Positions 24,105 to 33,700 of a DNA stretch of 36,819 bases are shown piece after piece. Under the pieces are notes generated by a model. That model did no database searches. It was not told the DNA's origin and saw only the letters and a program-made list of their open reading frames with translations. Where the stretch lies: the NCBI GenBank assembly GCA_016209595.1, contig JACQVV010000402.1:1-36819 (forward strand), read 5' to 3'. Numbering within the stretch: the first letter of the stretch is position 1; each line of letters starts with the position of its first letter. The translations under genes and the position numbers were made by a program. This DNA is from Planctomycetota bacterium (GTDB lineage Bacteria > Planctomycetota > JACQVV01).

Positions 24105-24359
24105 AATAACAGCCTGGAACGCCTGGTGTTCCCTCGGGAAACTCCGCCTGTGCGTCATCGGTCGCTCCGTCGCCACCGACCGCCGTAGTCCGCCTGGACT
24201 CCACCGATGCCGAAATCGTGGCCCTCTCAGGGATCCGGGTTCTGGATACTCCAGCAAACTGACCCGGAGAGTTGGTGGCAGACGGCTTCACAACCGCCCC
24301 GGGATCGCGCATGATGCTCTCGCGGTCCCGGGAGCGCGGGGAGCATTGTGGGATCTTCG
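24105..24359. other. Gene-free stretch between divergent transcription units
   Basis: Frames crossing this stretch lack recognisable protein features. I see only a small palindrome (CTGGATACTCCAG at 24242-24254) and no convincing promoter for the plus-strand HEAT gene. Confidence 0.4.
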
Positions 24360-24920
24360 ATGGGGGAGGTCGTGAGCCGCTCAGGTCCGGTGCTCGGAGT
24401 CCTCTTGGCCATGGCGTCGCTCGTTCCCCTGTTCCTCGAGGATTCGCCAGGCCCGCGCTCGCGGCCCTTCCTGGATCGGGACGACGGCCCTCTGCGACCG
24501 CCTTCGCAGCCACGGCCCGCCGAATGCGACGGGGATGGGACTCTGACGCGACCCGAGGAAGATGTGATTCCACGGAGCGCCGGCGCCCAGCCCGCCATTC
24601 AGCTAGGCGCGGCGACGCCCGACTTTCCGGGGCCAGCGCCCGATGCGGGGTCCGGATCGGCCGGCGCCGCCCGCGCCCGGGCGCTCGCTCTGGTCGAGCA
24701 GGTCCGCCGCGACCCGGCGGGTGCCCTGCCCGAGGTCTGCCGCCTGGCGTGGACCGAGCCGGACGACAGCCTTCGCCGGCTGGGGATCCGGCTCCTGGGC
24801 CGGATCGACCTCGCCGAGAGCCGAGCGACCCTTCGCGACCTCATTGCAGCCGAGGACCATCCCGGCATCCGTGATCTTGCCCGCCGGGTGCTCGAGACGA
24901 TGGAGACAGCTCCGCGATGA
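24360..24920 (+). CDS. Small membrane-anchored HEAT-like protein
   Basis: A 186-residue protein. An N-terminal hydrophobic segment (GPVLGVLLAMASLVPLFL) could be a signal anchor or uncleaved signal. A Pro/Asp-rich linker of about 80 residues follows, then one or two HEAT-like helical pairs (SLRRLGIRLLGRIDLAES, GIRDLARRVLETME). No catalytic motif is seen. The start is uncertain: GTG 24348, ATG 24360 and GTG 24372 are all in frame, and none has an ideal ribosome binding site. Its TGA overlaps the ATG of the lipoprotein gene (ATGA), so the two are co-translated and may act together at the cell surface. Confidence 0.7.
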   Translation: MGEVVSRSGPVLGVLLAMASLVPLFLEDSPGPRSRPFLDRDDGPLRPPSQPRPAECDGDGTLTRPEEDVIPRSAGAQPAIQLGAATPDFPGPAPDAGSGSAGAARARALALVEQVRRDPAGALPEVCRLAWTEPDDSLRRLGIRLLGRIDLAESRATLRDLIAAEDHPGIRDLARRVLETMETAPR

Positions 24921-26689
24921 GGGTGCGACGCCCAGGCGTTCGCGCGAGCCCGACGGTGCTGCTCGCCGCCGTGACGCTTCTTGCCTCCGGGTGCAGTTTC
25001 CTTCGCGACGACGTGCTGGACGACGTCCTGGGGATCGACGATGCGTCGAGAGCGGCCCGGACAGAGGAGCGACCGCCGGTCCTCCACGGCGTCCAGCCGG
25101 AGTTCGGCCCGGCTTCCGGCGGGACCCGGATCACGATCTACGGCGACCGGTTCGAGCCCGGGACGGCCTTTTACCTCGGCGGGAGGAGCCTCATCGACGT
25201 GCGCTTCGTCAGCCGCCGTCAGGTCATCGCGGTCACGCCGCCGCTGGCTCGACCGCGCGGCGGATGGGGCGAGCTCCTGGCCGTGAACGCCCACGGGTCG
25301 TCGGTTCTCTCGGCGTCCTTCCGGTACTTCATGGAGGACGACCTGGACGGCGACGGAGTCTCCGACGTCGTCGTCATGGCCTCACGCTGGACCGGCGCGA
25401 ACGATACGGGCCGGATCTACGTCTTCCGGGGCCATTCGGAACTTGCGAGCACCGGCGCCGCCGCGGCCGACGCGATCATCTCCGGCGACGCGGCAGGCAA
25501 CCTCTTCGGGGTCCCCTTTGCCACGGGCGACCTGAACGAGGACGGCATCGCGGATCTTCTGGCCGTGGCGTCCGGGGCGGATCTGGCGTACGTGTTCTTC
25601 GGGCAGCCGGACTTCGGGAGTCGCGCGGCCGGCACGGCCGATGCGATCCTGTCGGCCGAGGGGGCGGGCGACTTCGGCGGCGTGGCCGTGGGGGACGTCA
25701 CTGGAGATGGAGTGGCCGACGCCATCGTCGGCGCGCCGGCGGCCGACCCGGGGGGCGAGGCCGACGCGGGGAGAGTCTACGTCTTCCGCGGGATGCGAGG
25801 GTTCGCGAGCCGGCCGGCGGCCGGCGCGGATTCGATCCTCACGGGCGAGGCGGCGGGAGACAACTTCGGCGCGGCGGTCGCGGCCGGCGATGTGGACCGG
25901 GACCACGTGGCCGACCTCCTCGTCGGCGCGACCGGCGCGGACCCCGGCGGGCTCGTGGACGCGGGCCGGGCCTACGTCTTTCGCGGAGGGCTGGGACCCG
26001 GGAGCCGCGCCGCCAGCACGGCCGACGCGATCCTCTCCGGCGAAGCGGCTGGCGACAACTTCGGCGTGGTGGCCGCGCTCGATCTCGCCGGGGACGGATG
26101 GCCGGAGTTCGTCGTCGGAGCGCCCGATAACGGCGGCGACCCGGGCGCCGTCTACGTCTATGCGAGTCCGGTCCCCGCCGGGGGCGGCCTCGTGGCGAAG
26201 ATCACGGGAGACGCCGGGATCGGAAACACCGATTTCGGCGCGCGTCTCGCTGCCGGCGATCTCTCCGGCGACGGCCGGCCGGATCTCGTGGTCGCCGCGC
26301 CATCGGTGTCGCGCGTCCATCTGTTCTTCGCCAGGCGGGACTTCTCCTCGCGAGGCGCGTCCGACGCCGACGTGATCCTCATGGGCGAGGCGGCGGCGGA
26401 TTCGTTCGGCTTCCTTGTCGTGACCGGGAACTACGACGGCCGAGGGGCGGCCGACCTTCTTGCCGGCGCGCCATCGAACGACACGGACGCGGCGGACGCT
26501 GGACGCGCCTACGTCTTCTTCGGCGGCCCGGGCCTTGTGAGCCAGGGGGCCGCGACGGCCGACGTCGTCCTCACCGGCGAAGGGGCCGGGGACCGCTTCG
26601 GCGGTTGGGCCTGCGGGGCCGGCTCGATCGAGCTCCTCGTCCTGCTCCTCTTCCTCGCGGCCCGCCAGGCTCGCCGCCGGAGGGAATGA
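24917..26689 (+). CDS. FG-GAP/IPT repeat surface lipoprotein with C-terminal Cys-TM-Arg tail
   Basis: A 590-residue protein. The signal peptide ends in a lipobox (LLASGC, Cys26). An IPT/TIG Ig-like domain is at about 53-137 (PEFGPASGGTRITIYGDRF). Some seven FG-GAP repeats follow, with calcium-loop motifs of the type D-x-D-x-D-G (DLDGDGVSD, DLNEDGIAD, DVTGDGVAD) and recurrent DAILSGEAAGDNFG segments, as in the integrin-alpha beta-propeller. The last 30 residues hold a Cys (GWACGAGSIE), a hydrophobic helix (LLVLLLFLAA) and RQARRRRE, the layout of MYXO-CTERM-like sorting tags. Having both a lipobox and such a tail is unusual. The likely role is surface adhesion or structure. It is translationally coupled to the HEAT gene and ends 22 bp from a convergent kinase. 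Confidence 0.88.
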   Translation: MRVRRPGVRASPTVLLAAVTLLASGCSFLRDDVLDDVLGIDDASRAARTEERPPVLHGVQPEFGPASGGTRITIYGDRFEPGTAFYLGGRSLIDVRFVSRRQVIAVTPPLARPRGGWGELLAVNAHGSSVLSASFRYFMEDDLDGDGVSDVVVMASRWTGANDTGRIYVFRGHSELASTGAAAADAIISGDAAGNLFGVPFATGDLNEDGIADLLAVASGADLAYVFFGQPDFGSRAAGTADAILSAEGAGDFGGVAVGDVTGDGVADAIVGAPAADPGGEADAGRVYVFRGMRGFASRPAAGADSILTGEAAGDNFGAAVAAGDVDRDHVADLLVGATGADPGGLVDAGRAYVFRGGLGPGSRAASTADAILSGEAAGDNFGVVAALDLAGDGWPEFVVGAPDNGGDPGAVYVYASPVPAGGGLVAKITGDAGIGNTDFGARLAAGDLSGDGRPDLVVAAPSVSRVHLFFARRDFSSRGASDADVILMGEAAADSFGFLVVTGNYDGRGAADLLAGAPSNDTDAADAGRAYVFFGGPGLVSQGAATADVVLTGEGAGDRFGGWACGAGSIELLVLLLFLAARQARRRRE

Positions 26690-26711
26690 GCGGGGACGGC
26701 AGTCGGGGTCG

Positions 26712-27569
<858 letters not shown>

Positions 27570-27716
27570 CTGGGCTCCGGCAGAGCCTTTTGCAAAGGCC
27601 GGGCCGGCCGGGCCACGATGGGAGCGGGCGTCTCAAGCGCCGGAGATGGAACGAGTTCGGTCGAACCGTCGTGCGGGCCGAGCTCGCCGGGAATGGACGG
27701 AACTTGTCGCCCGCTG

Positions 27717-28019
27717 CTAGAAGCCTGTCACCCGCGCGTCGGCCGGGCGACTGGAGCCCTTCCGCGGCTTCCTCTTGCCGCGCGCCGCGCGCCGCTTCTT
27801 GCCGTTCCTCTGGACGTAGCGCTTCATACCCTCGTACAGCACGCGAAAGGCTTCGAGCGACCATCGTTCGAAGAAATCGCGAATCTCCGGATCCTCCAGC
27901 ATCCGGTCCACGATGTCGATGTGGAACTGGGAGAGAGATTCGTAGGCGGCGCGTTCCCAGGCCGCTGTGTGCAGCAACCCGGGCGAGTCTCTTCTCCTGG
28001 ACCTCGTAGATCGAGTCAT
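27717..28019 (-). CDS. Small basic hypothetical protein, possibly a fragment
   Basis: A reading of 100 residues. The central part looks coding (WERAAYESLSQFHIDIVDRM, FFERWSLEAFRVLYEGMKRY) and the C-terminus is Lys/Arg-rich (NGKKRRAARGKRKPRK). The first 19 residues are low-complexity and Arg-rich, while the overlapping frame at the same place reads NDSIYEVQEKRLARVAA, which looks more natural, so a frameshift near 27960 is possible. No family is recognised. It lies beside a MITE-like repeat element and may be a remnant. The 147 bp between it and the kinase start hold nothing recognisable. Confidence 0.45.
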   Translation of the reverse strand: MTRSTRSRRRDSPGLLHTAAWERAAYESLSQFHIDIVDRMLEDPEIRDFFERWSLEAFRVLYEGMKRYVQRNGKKRRAARGKRKPRKGSSRPADARVTGF

Positions 28020-28077
28020 TCCAGGTGGAGTTTATCTCCGTGGTCGCACGAGGACAAGGGTCGGGGCTACAGGGCCT

Positions 28078-28268
28078 CGTCAAAGTCGTGGCGACTTGAC
28101 GCGGGCGGAACACAGGGAACAGGCAAGAAGAATGAAGAGTATGGAACAGGGAACTGGAAACGGGGAGCGTGAAGGCCGCCGACCCGTTCCTCATTCCCTG
28201 TTCCATATTCCATATTCCATATTCTGGCGAGGCGAGACTGGGGTAGATCGCGGGTCGTGACTTTGACG
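28078..28268. repeat. MITE-like element: terminal inverted repeats, nested palindrome, heptamer repeats
   Basis: CGTCAAAGTC at 28078-28087 recurs inverted as GACTTTGACG at 28259-28268, bounding 191 bp with no gene. Inside, TATGGAACAGGGAA (28140-28153) is perfectly inverted at 28194-28207. TTCCATA repeats three times in tandem at 28201-28221, and further CAGGGAACAGG-like pieces lie at 28113-28123. No clear target-site duplication is seen. It lies in the intergenic space between two minus-strand genes. Confidence 0.6.
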
Positions 28269-28283
28269 TGACCCTGGTCGGAT

Positions 28284-29957
28284 CTACTTCCCTTCCTCGA
28301 TCTTCGCGGATTCGAGGCATTCCACCTTCCCGGCAACGGTCGTGGTGGCCTTGCGGACCCGGGCGCGTCCCGACGCGGCGAGGTCCTTGGCGAGCTCGCA
28401 GCGCGAAAGGTCGAGCGTTGCGTCGTCCTTGGCCACCACGTCGCAATCAAGCCGGCAGCCCTCGATCCGGTAGGTCCCGCGGTCGCAGGCCATGACGTAG
28501 CCGCCCTTCCCGTCCACGGTCGAGTCGAGGAGCGTGAGCTTGGACTCGCCCATGGCCCAGCACTCCCCCAGGGTGGAGTTCTTGATGGTCACGCTCGCGC
28601 TTGCCATTGTGTAGACGTTCCAGACATCGACGGTCGTCCGCTCGAAGCGGAGCGTGCGGTCCGTGAAGCGGAAGTGGTCGCCGGCCGTGGCGTCGCCGTT
28701 CTTCACGCCGTCGATCTCGGCGTCCGACCAGATCGTGATGGCGGCGGTCGAGAGGTGGCTGTCCGCGATCACGAGATCGGTGCCTGGAAACGACATGAGG
28801 CCCCAGAAGATCGAGTCGCACGAGGCCACCTCGACGTCGAGGCCGAGGCCCGCGGGCACGCGCCAGGATTCGACATGGGAGCCGTCCGGCAACGCGAGGC
28901 TCCCCTTCCCGTTCTCCCCGAAGCCGAGCCAGAGGAGGGTCGCGTTCGATTCCGCGATCCGGACGTGCGAGCCGGGGAAGATCATGAACTCGCCGGGCCA
29001 GTTCGCGCGGCGGACCGACACGCGCGCCCGATCCCCGCAGACCGTGGAGATGCACTGGCCGATTGCCTGGAGGCCGTCGATATCGAGCTCCGCCCCGTCC
29101 TTCACCTCGATCGAGGGGAGGAAGCGGTTCACCATCCGGACGTCACGCAGGGCCACGCGCGAGTCGCCCGCGGCGTCGATCCGTCGTTGGTGGACGAACG
29201 CCGATTCGAGCGTGAGGGCTGTCCCGACGACCTCGAACGTCCCGCCCTCGACCGAAATGTTGCCGGCCAGGACGAAGCGGGGCGCGGCGATCCGGAGCAC
29301 GCCGCCGCCCCGGATCGCGATATCGCCCATGTGCCTGCCGGATTTCGTGATCTCGACCGTCTTCCCGTCCACGACGTCCGGGAGGTTTGCCTCGGGGAGC
29401 GGGGCCCGCTCGATCCGGACCGAGTCGACCGAGAGCGTGTTCTCTCCCTCCGCCCCCAGGACGCCGGAGAGGTCGGCAAGCCCCCAGCCGATCCCGAGGC
29501 GGTCCGGATCGATCGCCTCCTTCTTCACGGCCGAGTCGCCGGCGAGTTGAAAGTCGGCCGGAGAGAGCGACACTCGCTTCCAGGTCCCGGCCGCGAGGCT
29601 CTCGACGTGGTGGAATCTCGCGTGGTCCAGGTCCTCGACCGCGACGAGAATCTGGGCGTCGAGAGCCGAGCGGAGATCGAACTCGAGTTTCACGAGCCCC
29701 GTCAGGAGCGCGATCTGGGCGAGCACGACCGGGACCCCGGCGACGCGGCGGAAGCGGAGCTCCACTGCCCCCGCGCCCTCGCGCCCGGGACCCACGGAGA
29801 GGCTCGCGCCTGCCGTTGCGGCGGGGTCGCCCATCACGGCGAACCCGCCCGTGTCGTCGCAGGAGACTTCCTCCGCGTCGGACTGTCCGTGCGCGCGGAC
29901 GGGGAAGAGCGAGAGGGCGACAACGAGCGCGGCGAAAAGCAAGATCCTGGATTCCAT
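28284..29957 (-). CDS. Secreted protein: CBM-like jelly-roll plus right-handed beta-helix
   Basis: A 557-residue protein. The signal peptide is ILLFAALVVALSLFPVRAHG. Residues about 25-180 resemble a beta-sandwich carbohydrate-binding module (LEFDLRSALDAQILVAVED, AGTWKRVSLSPADFQLAGD, ending SVDSVRIE). The remainder has short beta-strand repeats of the parallel beta-helix type (GDIAIRGGGVLRIA, ISVEGGTFEVVG, KLTLLDSTVDGKGG, DDATLDLSRCELAK). No polysaccharide-lyase or hydrolase active site is identified, so it may be structural or a divergent glycan-active protein. The ATG at 29957 is chosen because AAGGAGG lies 6 nt upstream. A 97-bp gap separates it from the divergent methyltransferase gene. 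Confidence 0.78.
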   Translation of the reverse strand: MESRILLFAALVVALSLFPVRAHGQSDAEEVSCDDTGGFAVMGDPAATAGASLSVGPGREGAGAVELRFRRVAGVPVVLAQIALLTGLVKLEFDLRSALDAQILVAVEDLDHARFHHVESLAAGTWKRVSLSPADFQLAGDSAVKKEAIDPDRLGIGWGLADLSGVLGAEGENTLSVDSVRIERAPLPEANLPDVVDGKTVEITKSGRHMGDIAIRGGGVLRIAAPRFVLAGNISVEGGTFEVVGTALTLESAFVHQRRIDAAGDSRVALRDVRMVNRFLPSIEVKDGAELDIDGLQAIGQCISTVCGDRARVSVRRANWPGEFMIFPGSHVRIAESNATLLWLGFGENGKGSLALPDGSHVESWRVPAGLGLDVEVASCDSIFWGLMSFPGTDLVIADSHLSTAAITIWSDAEIDGVKNGDATAGDHFRFTDRTLRFERTTVDVWNVYTMASASVTIKNSTLGECWAMGESKLTLLDSTVDGKGGYVMACDRGTYRIEGCRLDCDVVAKDDATLDLSRCELAKDLAASGRARVRKATTTVAGKVECLESAKIEEGK

Positions 29958-30054
29958 GGGCCACCTCCTTAGTCTTGGGTCGCGCAAAAGCGCTCCAGCC
30001 GGGATACTCGTACCCGATGCGTCTCCATTCTTTCACGGCGATGTGCCGCCGTCG

Positions 30055-30702
30055 ATGAGCGCGGCCGGGCCGCCCCTCACCCCGGAGGGCTGGGGGAGCC
30101 GCTACCGGGCGGAGGACACCCCCTGGGACCTCGGCCGGCCCGCGCCCGGGCTTCTGTCCCTCCTGGATGAAGGGGTTCTCGCCCCCTGCCGGGTGCTCGT
30201 CCCGGGCTGCGGCCGGGGGCACGACGCGCTCCTCCTCGCGGACCGGGGCTTCGATGTCGTGGCGCTCGACTACGCCCCCGAAGCGATTCGCCTGGCGGAG
30301 GATCTCGCCGCCACGCGCGGCGAGTCACGCGTCCGCTTCCTCGTCCAGGACTTCCTCTGCTTTGAGGCGGCCGAGCCGTTCGACCTCCTGTGGGAGCACA
30401 CATGCTTCCCCGCGCTCCACTCCTCGCTCCGGCAGGGCTACGCGCGGGCCATCGCGCGCCTCGTCCGGCCGGGAGGGATCCTGGCGGGGGTGTTCTTCGT
30501 CGGCAGCTCGCCGGGTGGACCCCCCTTCGAGGCGACGACGGAGGAGATCGAGGCGCTCCTCTCACCCGCATTCGAAAAGCTTGCGTGGGAGCCCGCGCGC
30601 GTGCGCGGGCACACGCGCCGGGAGGAGTGGACGTATGTGGGTCGGCGACACTCGAGCGCGCGACACTCAGGTGGCTGCGCCCCCCGTGACCGTGGACCGT
30701 GA
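30055..30702 (+). CDS. TPMT-family S-adenosylmethionine-dependent methyltransferase
   Basis: A 215-residue cytosolic protein. The N-terminal signature GWGSRYRAEDTPWDLGRPAP and SAM motif I (VLVPGCGRGHDALLLA, about 48-63) with acidic motif II (VVALDYAPEA) identify the thiopurine/thiol methyltransferase family, which methylates thiols, halides or chalcogen compounds. Physiological substrates in bacteria are often unclear. The family normally ends near EEWTYVG. Here about 18 further residues (RRHSSARHSGGCAPRDRGP) run into a GTGACC-type microrepeat that supplies the TGA stop, so the C-terminus may have been altered by the repeat. The ATG at 30055 opens the conserved part; earlier in-frame starts overlap the divergent gene. 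Confidence 0.88.
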   Translation: MSAAGPPLTPEGWGSRYRAEDTPWDLGRPAPGLLSLLDEGVLAPCRVLVPGCGRGHDALLLADRGFDVVALDYAPEAIRLAEDLAATRGESRVRFLVQDFLCFEAAEPFDLLWEHTCFPALHSSLRQGYARAIARLVRPGGILAGVFFVGSSPGGPPFEATTEEIEALLSPAFEKLAWEPARVRGHTRREEWTYVGRRHSSARHSGGCAPRDRGP

Positions 30703-30704
30703 CC
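30685..30704. repeat. GTGACC-type microrepeat, left copy flanking the second large kinase
   Basis: CGTGACCGTGGACCGTGACC matches 19 of 20 bases of a copy at 34390-34409, on the far side of the 30798-34331 kinase gene and in the same orientation. It continues as further GACCGT units and contains the stop codon of the methyltransferase. Confidence 0.6.
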
Positions 30705-30729
30705 GTGACCGTCCAACGGGACCGTGTGG

Positions 30730-30758
30730 TCGAAAACCGCGAAACCCGAGGCTAGGAT
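30730..30758 (+). promoter_or_regulatory. Candidate promoter of the second large kinase
   Basis: TCGAAA (30730-30735) and TAGGAT (30753-30758) are 17 nt apart, each matching four of six consensus bases. The -10 is preceded by GGC and lies 39 nt before the ATG at 30798. Confidence 0.4.
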
Positions 30759-30797
30759 ATGGGCGCTCAAGGCTCTCGGGTGGGGAGGAAGCGCGCC

Positions 30798-33700
30798 ATG
30801 TCGATACGATTTGTTTGCGCCTGCGGCAAGGAGCTCTCGGCCCCCGAAGCCGCGGCCGGAGGGCGGAGGAAGTGTCCCGAATGCGGGGAGATCGTCGTGG
30901 TTGCCGCGGCGGCGGTATCTGAGACCGAGGCGGCGGTGCCGGAGACGACCGTTGGTTCCGTGTGGCAGCTCCTCGGGCAGGATCCCGGGGCACGTCCGAG
31001 TCTCGCCCTCACGGTCCTGGGGGATGACGAGGTGCGGCCGGCGGCGGAGCCCTCGGAATGGCTCGGCCGCTATCCCGTCCTGGGCACGATCGGGAAGGGC
31101 GGGATGGGCAAGGTCTTGCTCGTCCGGGACCCGGAGCTGGGCCGCGAGCTCGCGGCGAAGGTTGCGCTCGGGGGGGCGAGCGTCGACCGCCGGCATCTCG
31201 AGAAGTTCCTCCTCGAGGCCCAGGTGACCGGCCAGCTCGAACATCCGAACATCATTCCCCTCCACGAACTCGGCCTCGCCGATGGCAAGAGGGCGTACTT
31301 CACCATGAAGCGCGTCAAGGGGAAGGACCTCGAGGCCGTGCTCTCTGCGGTTGCGGCGTCCGAGGGGAAGCTCTCCTCCTCGACTTCGGGCCGCCGCCGG
31401 GCCGCGGGCCGGTCGAGCGGTGTGAGGAAAGCGACCGGGGAGGCTCCCGAGGGAGCGTATTCGCTCGTCCGGCTCCTCGAGGTGTTCCTCAAAGTCTGCG
31501 ACGCGGTCGCCTTCGCCCACAGCCGGGGCGTGATCCACCGCGATCTCAAGCCCGCGAACATCATGGTGGGAGAGTTCGGCGAGGTTCTCGTCATGGACTG
31601 GGGGATCGCCAAGGTGATTGGCCAGCCCGAGGTCGTGGACGTGCACGTGCACGACGGAGCCCCACTCCAGACGGCCGATGGCTCGGTCGTGGGCACGCCG
31701 AGCTACATGCCGCCCGAGCAGGCGCGGGGCGAAATCGAGAAGCTCGACCAGCGCTCGGACATCTACTCGCTCGGCGCGATCCTCTACCAGGTGCTAACTC
31801 TCGCGCCTCCCTTCACGGGGAAAAGCACCTGGGCGATTGTCGAGAAGGTTCTGGCCGGGAAGCTCGTGCCTCCCTCGCGGCGCGCTCCCGGCCGGGACGT
31901 GCCTCGCGAGCTCGAGGCGGCCGTCACGAAGGCGATGGCTCCCTCGCAGGAAGAGCGCTACGACTCCGTCGGGGCGCTCCGCGCCGACATCGAGGCCTAC
32001 CTCGCCGGCCGGACGCTCTCCGCGGCCGAGTATTCACCCTGGCAGGTCCTCGCCAAGTGGGCACGCCGGAACAAGGTCGCCGTCGCGGGGGGCGCGGCCA
32101 CGGCGGTCGCGCTGCTCGTGGGGCTCTTCGGGATCGTCTTCGTCCTGGGCCGCGCCGAGGCAGAGAAACTCCGGGAGGCCGAGCGGGCGAGGCTCGAGGA
32201 GAAGGCCGAGACCGACCGGGCCCGGGCGAGCGAGGCCGAGGCCCTGTACGCGAAGGGGCGCGTCTCGTGGGACGAGGCCGAGGGCGCTCCCTTCAACCGA
32301 GCGGCGCCCCAGGACTACTTCCGCCCCCATGTCGCGGCGCTCCTCGCGCTCGGCCGGGCCCTCGAGACCCACCCCCACCCTCCGGCCGACTGGGCGCCCT
32401 TCGTCGCCCGGGCCGCGCTCGAGGCCCAGGAGAAGGCCGAGCTCGCGGGGGACTGGGCTTTTGCCCAGGTCCTCGCCGAGAGCGCCGGGACCTGGGGCGC
32501 CGTGGACCCGGACGAGGCCGCGCACCGGCTCGCACGGGTCGACCAGGCTCGGGGCCAGGCCGCGGAGGACGACGAGGCGACGCTCCGGGAGATCCTCGAG
32601 CGCATCGCGCGGGCAGAAGGGGCGGCCGACAAGGGAGGCGCGCTCGTTCCCGGAGAGATCCCCGAACGGGCCAGCCGGCTTGCTCTCCACGGCCCCCCCG
32701 AGCTCACGAGCCACGTCATCGCACTGCTCGCGGGCGAGAAGAAGAAGAAGGAGGGCAAGACCGCCGCGGAGCGGGAGTTCCTGGTCGAGTTTCTGGGGAG
32801 GAAGGGGGACATCCACGCCGATCACGAAGGAGTGACCGCGCCCATGCTCGTCCAGAGCGCCCTCGAGAGCGCCCGCGAACCCGGCAAGATCCCCGCCTCC
32901 GAGGTCGTCCAGTGGCTCTGGGCGGCGGCTCGGCTCGAAGCCCGCGAGGCCGGGACCTTCGAGGACCTGACCGTCCGCGCGAATTCTCTTCAGGCCGCAT
33001 ACGAGGGTCTCGCCCTGGTCACGAACGCGGCTCGTGACGCCCTCGCCTACCTTGCCGCGATCCGCGACAAGGCGCCGCTCCCTTCGATTTCCGGGGACGC
33101 CAAAGCGAATGTGGCCAACTTCGAGCGCCGGCTGGAAGAGCTTGCCGACTGGGCCGCGGGACAGGTCCGCTCGGGGGGCGACCATGCGAGGCTTCTCCTC
33201 GATCTCGCCGAGGAGAAGGCCCTCTCCGCGCGGCAGCTCGCCTTTGTCTACGGCCAGATCGGGCTCCTCGCGTTCAAGGACCCGCCCGACCCGGCGAGAC
33301 CTGAGCGCACCGCGGCCAAGCTCTTGCGATCTGCCTTCGATGCATCGTTCCCCGTCATCCTCGCCGCGGCGAAGGAGCGAAGCGCGCCGCCCGGCGAAGC
33401 CGTGACCGTCGCCGCCGCCGCGGCCGATGGGCTCTCCCGCCTGGAAGACGAGGGCTTCACTCTCGTGCTCTCGGACGCGAGGATCGACGCCGGGGAGTAC
33501 TCGCTCTTCGGAGCCCGCACGGCCGTGGCCCTCGCGCTCCTCCCCGCCACTTCCAACGAGCCCCGGACTGCGGCGGACTACAACCACCGGGGCATCGCCC
33601 GGGAGGCCCAGGGCGACCTCGCCGGCGCGACTGAGGACTACACACGCGCGCTCAAGCTCGACCCGAACAATGCCTTGGCCTACAACAACCGGGGCCTCGC

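Noticed and set aside
24103..24573. Minus-strand frame of 156 codons in the gene-free stretch
   Set aside because: It overlaps the HEAT gene antisense and has no recognisable features.
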